From assembly GCF_001625215.2 (NCBI RefSeq), contig NC_030388.2, positions 18,536,058 to 18,600,057 on the forward strand: a stretch of 64,000 nucleotides of DNA, in the 5' to 3' direction. Positions within the stretch are counted from its first letter, which is position 1. Every line of letters starts with the position of its first letter. Below the pieces are notes generated by a model. The model was not told where the DNA came from, made no database searches, and saw only the letters and a program-made list of their open reading frames with translations. The translations under genes were made by a program, and so were the position numbers. Below, piece by piece: positions 58,676 to 64,000 of this stretch. The DNA comes from Daucus carota subsp. sativus (lineage: Eukaryota > Streptophyta > Magnoliopsida > Apiales > Apiaceae).

Positions 58676-58814
58676 TTACCTCTCAATATATTGTTCCACA
58701 GTTTTTCCAGTTTCAAGGTTTTCCTGCATGTTTCCAAATTCTGAACCAAGTGATCCATACACTGTCAGGAAGTAGGGAAGTGCAGTAATACCATATCCAC
58801 CATACTTGTATTCT
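58676..58814 (-). pseudogene. Putative terminal exon of an unidentified gene
   Basis: On the minus strand, TATTTGTTATCACTACAACAG at 58815-58835 is a good splice acceptor. It is followed by 46 sense codons, EYKYGGYGITALPYFLTVYG then SLGSEFGNMQENLETGKTVE and QYIER, and a stop at 58676-58678. The composition looks like real protein rather than random AT-rich frame. I do not recognise the family and cannot find upstream exons before Lhcb1 copy 2. The last codons AGG TAA also read as a donor AG/GTAATT, so it could be an internal exon. A leftover fragment or a poorly resolved gene are both possible. Confidence 0.35.
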
Positions 58815-58835
58815 CTGTTGTAGTGATAACAAATA

Positions 58836-59626
58836 TAAAAATTGATATCTCATTCCGCTTCAAAATTGCTTTTCAATAAAACCATCAACTCACTAGTACT
58901 AGAACAGTTCTATAAAGAGTTGTCACTTGTTCTTATGTTATTGCGTTATAGATTTTATTTGTCTAGTGTTTTATAAATACATTCGTGATACATATGCTTT
59001 AGAGGCAAAGCACAAGACTGAATTTACAATAGTAGAATAGGCGACAAGACTGTTTCAGAGAGAAAAAACAAAATGAATTAATAGGATTGTGCAGTTTTTC
59101 AATAAAACACAGAGTGAAGATCAGCTAAGGAAGCATCAAGTTAGGTAAAAGGCATCAGATAGGAAATTTCCAAAAAGGGCATCAGATTTGAGTAACAGAA
59201 GTGTAGAAAACCAGTAAAACAGATAGCCCTTGTTTACTTTAATATGTTTAGGAATATAGTTTATTGCAAAATGTAGGCCAGCCATTGAACTCTTTATGAT
59301 TTTCTTATTTCGCTTATCAGTAAGCTCAGATATGTGAATGAAACTGATTACCTGCGAAAATTGGGAATAACGACTGATGTTTAACATAAAAATGCAGTTC
59401 ATTTCTTTTGTTCAAGTAATTTTACTATCTGCTTTTCTACCACGTATGTATTGTTCGCCAGAAAAGGCCTCAAAGAACAAAATAGCATAATAAACAGCTA
59501 GGCATATCAGCAAAATCAGTAAAAACCACCTTGGAAATTAGACCTTTTGGACTGAAAAATGAGATCAATTTACATTGCACACTCTACTCATAACATAAAT
59601 ATTACAAACTGAATAAACTATGTCTC
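58836..59626. other. Spacer with Lhcb1 copy 2 3' region
   Basis: No gene recognised. The right end should include the 3' UTR of the minus-strand Lhcb1. The open frame at 59136-59402 (minus) has no recognisable content. Confidence 0.45.
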
Positions 59627-60570
<944 letters not shown>

Positions 60571-61518
60571 TTCATCATATTCTAATAACACAATTATTTT
60601 CTCATCCAATTGGCAACCTCTCTACCCCAAAGTAGTCATGGATGTATTAGGTGTCACTCTGTGCAGCGACATATCTACTTGACAATAAGTTGTTAGAGAG
60701 AACCAATTCTTGATCGCCACGAGTACAATGTGATAATGTTATATCTGTATCACATGCCTTGGCTAATAGAAGTTGTATAACCGTTGAAGGATCAAGACTG
60801 TCTGCATATATGTCAATGCAAATGAATATGATTTATGACAAAATTAAGTTAATAAAATTCGTTAACAAGTTTTTCAGAGGCTTAGCAGTCAGGATAGCCA
60901 CTGGTGGTAATTTGTTAACAGTGTGTGACAAAAGATATGCTCTGCCTACTGTAGAGTGTAGACTGCTATATCTTGTGGCTGAATTTTTCCTACACAAAGT
61001 GCCAAAGAGTGATAATTCAGTTATAGCCAAGAAAGAATAACGTCGAGTTTTACTAGTTCCTGCTGGATCACTTACTTATTAGATTTATAAACTTAGAAAA
61101 ATGATGGTGATATTTTGTTAAAATGTAATCTTTAGTAGTTAATCAAATGTATGTGTTTCTTAAGTAGACATTCTGACGCAGTTGTGGTGAACGTTTAGTA
61201 TATACGCTCCATAGTGTTTACAATCCTTTACACTCTAAGCAATCTGTACTCCAATGCAGTGAGATGTAATGAAATAATTATGATAAATCTCAACTGAAGT
61301 AATGCATTTCATTTTTTGAATATAACAAGTAATTAACGAATACACAGGTGGTCGAGTTTGCTCATGCAGTCTGTGACTTGATATGGAGTAATCTGGAAAT
61401 GACAACTAATAAGCCCAAATCAAGAAATTGTTGCAGATGGCTCATTATTGAGTTCCACCAACTAGATATACGAAACTGGTGGTTCGCAGAAACACAAAGA
61501 GCCACAAGATCTTATCTT
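60571..61518. other. Divergent spacer between Lhcb1 copies 2 and 3
   Basis: This interval lies between the heads of two divergently transcribed Lhcb1 genes. The open frame at 60759-61040 shows no domain. I do not call a gene. Confidence 0.5.
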
Positions 61519-61584
61519 CCAATCAAAACACAGATAAGGATATTGCAAGATCACTGATAGGCTATCTCCAGGGCAGTATAAATA
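61519..61584 (+). promoter_or_regulatory. Lhcb1 copy 3 light-responsive promoter: CCAAT, GATAAGGATA, TATA
   Basis: CCAAT at 61519-61523, GATAAGGATATTGCAAGAT at 61533-61551 and TATAAATA at 61577-61584. The block aligns with GATAATGATATTACAAGAT in copy 1, so the two promoters share origin. Confidence 0.75.
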
Positions 61585-61593
61585 CTTACATAG

Positions 61594-62466
<873 letters not shown>

Positions 62467-62814
62467 AAGAGTGTTTCAATTTTTTTCACCTGTAAAATAG
62501 TAACTGTAATTAGCTTGTGTGATGTAAATCAGTCTCAAACTTTTACTTTCTAATGCGGAGAAAGGTCTGATTTTCAACCAATCCTCAAAGAGATGGTCCT
62601 AAAAAATATAACGGATTATATATCATTTTTACATAGAGATAAAATAGAAGTTGAAGCATTGTATTATAAAAATGTACAATTAGCAATTGTAGCCACGTGG
62701 TGAGCTACTGAAGTTGCAAACCATTTGATAAACGAAAGGCGGATAATTAAGTTCATGAAGCAATACTTTGCAATCTGATATCATTAAACCTGGAGGAGAA
62801 ATCATAATTTTGTT

Positions 62815-63015
62815 AGTTCAGAATGGCTTGAATGACTAACAAGCAATCAGACTCAATTATGAAGCGAACCGGCCATTATTTTCCCAAATCTAAGGCCTTC
62901 TTAAATCCAAGTGCATTGGCTAGGTATGGAACAGAACTTCCAATCTACTCAAACTCAGACCCAGCAAAAGACTTCATTTATCTTAATTTTTCCAACAGGT
63001 GGTGTTGTCCAATGC
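62815..63015 (-). pseudogene. Degenerate RNase H-like (RVT_3) fragment
   Basis: The minus strand reads PPVGKIKINEV, then, in another frame, LANALGFKKALDLGK, a stop codon, and WPVRFIIESDCLLVIQAI. The pattern PP.G..KIN and (A)EAL....AL.LA...G......ESD...(V/L)(V/I)QAI is that of plant reverse-transcriptase-associated RNase H-like domains, common in non-LTR retroelements and their derivatives. With a stop and frameshift it is a relic, and it is much shorter than the full domain (about 120 residues). Confidence 0.55.
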
Positions 63016-64000
63016 TCCGTCAGCTCAATTCACCATCAGTTCAGAATCTTGGAAATGAAAGGAAACGAAAGTATATTAGTTTGAAATTGTGAAACATGAC
63101 TGTCAAAGTTAGAACAATGCAGGTCAGAGATTGAACTCAAAAACTAATTATAGACTATTTTTAAAATATCCAAGTTAAGAAACAAAGTTGTAGGTACTGG
63201 TTTGTTTTCAGTACTTCTCTCCAGCACCCTCTCCATTGCGAAATGCTTCATGCTTACCTGCAGTTGATGCGCATAGAATTTCTACATTGAAAAACAAATT
63301 GTATTTATAAATATTTCCATCCATTTTGCCAATCTGCAGTCAATAATTTAGTTAATGGTATATGGAGTTTATGGTTCAGCAGTGGCTAGAAAAGAATACT
63401 CTGTTGTTTATCAGGTGTCCATAGAATTTATCTCTTTTCTCTTTTTGCATCAGTCTTAGTACTTAGGTTTCTGAGCATCATCTGCTATATGATTATCTAA
63501 ACACTGCTTAGCCTATTAAATTAATCTGAAGCCGATCAAAAACAATTAATGATATTGCATTATCATCAACTACGTGCAGAAATCTAGTTATGGTAAATTT
63601 TGGGAATAGAATGATCGTGAAGCAGAAACCTGAAACTGACAGACCTCAGAACCAGTGGATACTAAAATCTTTTGCAAGAAATGGTTCATACTTCTTACAG
63701 ACTTGAAGTTTTACTAGCATAATTATCAAACATACCATTCCATAATTTGTAATACATACCTGCATATATAATTGAGTCTTTGCTTCACATATCAAGCTCT
63801 AATACATCTTGCATCCAATGCAACATCATTAACCCAAGTTTTCCTACTTACTCAACTAAAGATTATCTAATCTAATGAAATAATGACCCTTCCCAATACT
63901 TGGATCAAAAATGAGAATTTTATTATATTAAAAACTTCCATCAAACATCTCACGTTTTTTCATAACATTAAATTTACTTTTAGAGTTTTGTCCGACATAA
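63016..64000. other. Right end of window; nothing recognised
   Basis: AT-rich DNA with no convincing gene, repeat ends or motif. It may belong to a gene that continues past the window. Confidence 0.4.

Noticed and set aside
60759..61040. Frame of 93 codons between Lhcb1 copies 2 and 3
   Set aside because: No recognisable domain; overlapped by an open frame on the other strand, which suggests chance.

Overview
This is nuclear DNA from a flowering plant. The coding genes are split by AT-rich GT-AG introns, the intergenic DNA is AT-rich, and the window is full of plant transposon remnants. The Lhcb1 sequence (mature N-terminus starting [22 protein letters not shown] before helix A) and gene structures suggest a eudicot, probably an asterid. 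I cannot name the species from sequence alone.

Layout. 1-9 kb is genic: ribosomal protein eL32 (+), an AWPM-19-family membrane protein (+), and an acidic protein of unknown function that starts MPSGAKKRKAAKKK (-). 9.3-26.5 kb is a transposon block with no intact host gene. It holds an internally deleted hAT element with an 8-bp target-site duplication (TSD), several long foldback elements with 9-10 bp TSDs (Mutator type), a decayed Ty3/Gypsy gag-pol piece, a Stowaway MITE, and an 8.1-kb non-autonomous Helitron (12652-20748). Inside the Helitron are two tandem arrays, one of which repeatedly carries the Helitron 3'-terminal hairpin. 26.9-34.5 kb is a 15-exon REDUCED WALL ACETYLATION gene (+). 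36.4-39.7 kb is an RPB5-type RNA polymerase subunit, most like the Pol V form NRPE5 (-). 41.1-41.9 kb looks like an LTR fragment. 42.6-43.4 kb encodes a small secreted phytocyanin. 46.2-55.0 kb is a complete 16-exon starch synthase 4 gene. 56.5-62.5 kb is a cluster of three intronless Lhcb1 genes (+, -, +).

How the genes relate. There is no operon-like logic. The genes are independent nuclear transcription units. Two are chloroplast-related (starch synthase 4 for granule initiation, Lhcb1 for light harvesting), one acts in the Golgi on wall polysaccharide acetylation, one belongs to the polymerase that directs RNA-directed DNA methylation, and one is ribosomal.

Exon models were built by hand from splice signals, reading-frame continuity and remembered family conservation. 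All the multi-exon models keep frame to a stop codon. Two introns (in the RWA and starch synthase 4 genes) need a GC donor. The most unusual structure is the Helitron whose 3' terminus has been amplified in tandem. I found no clearly new biochemical system.
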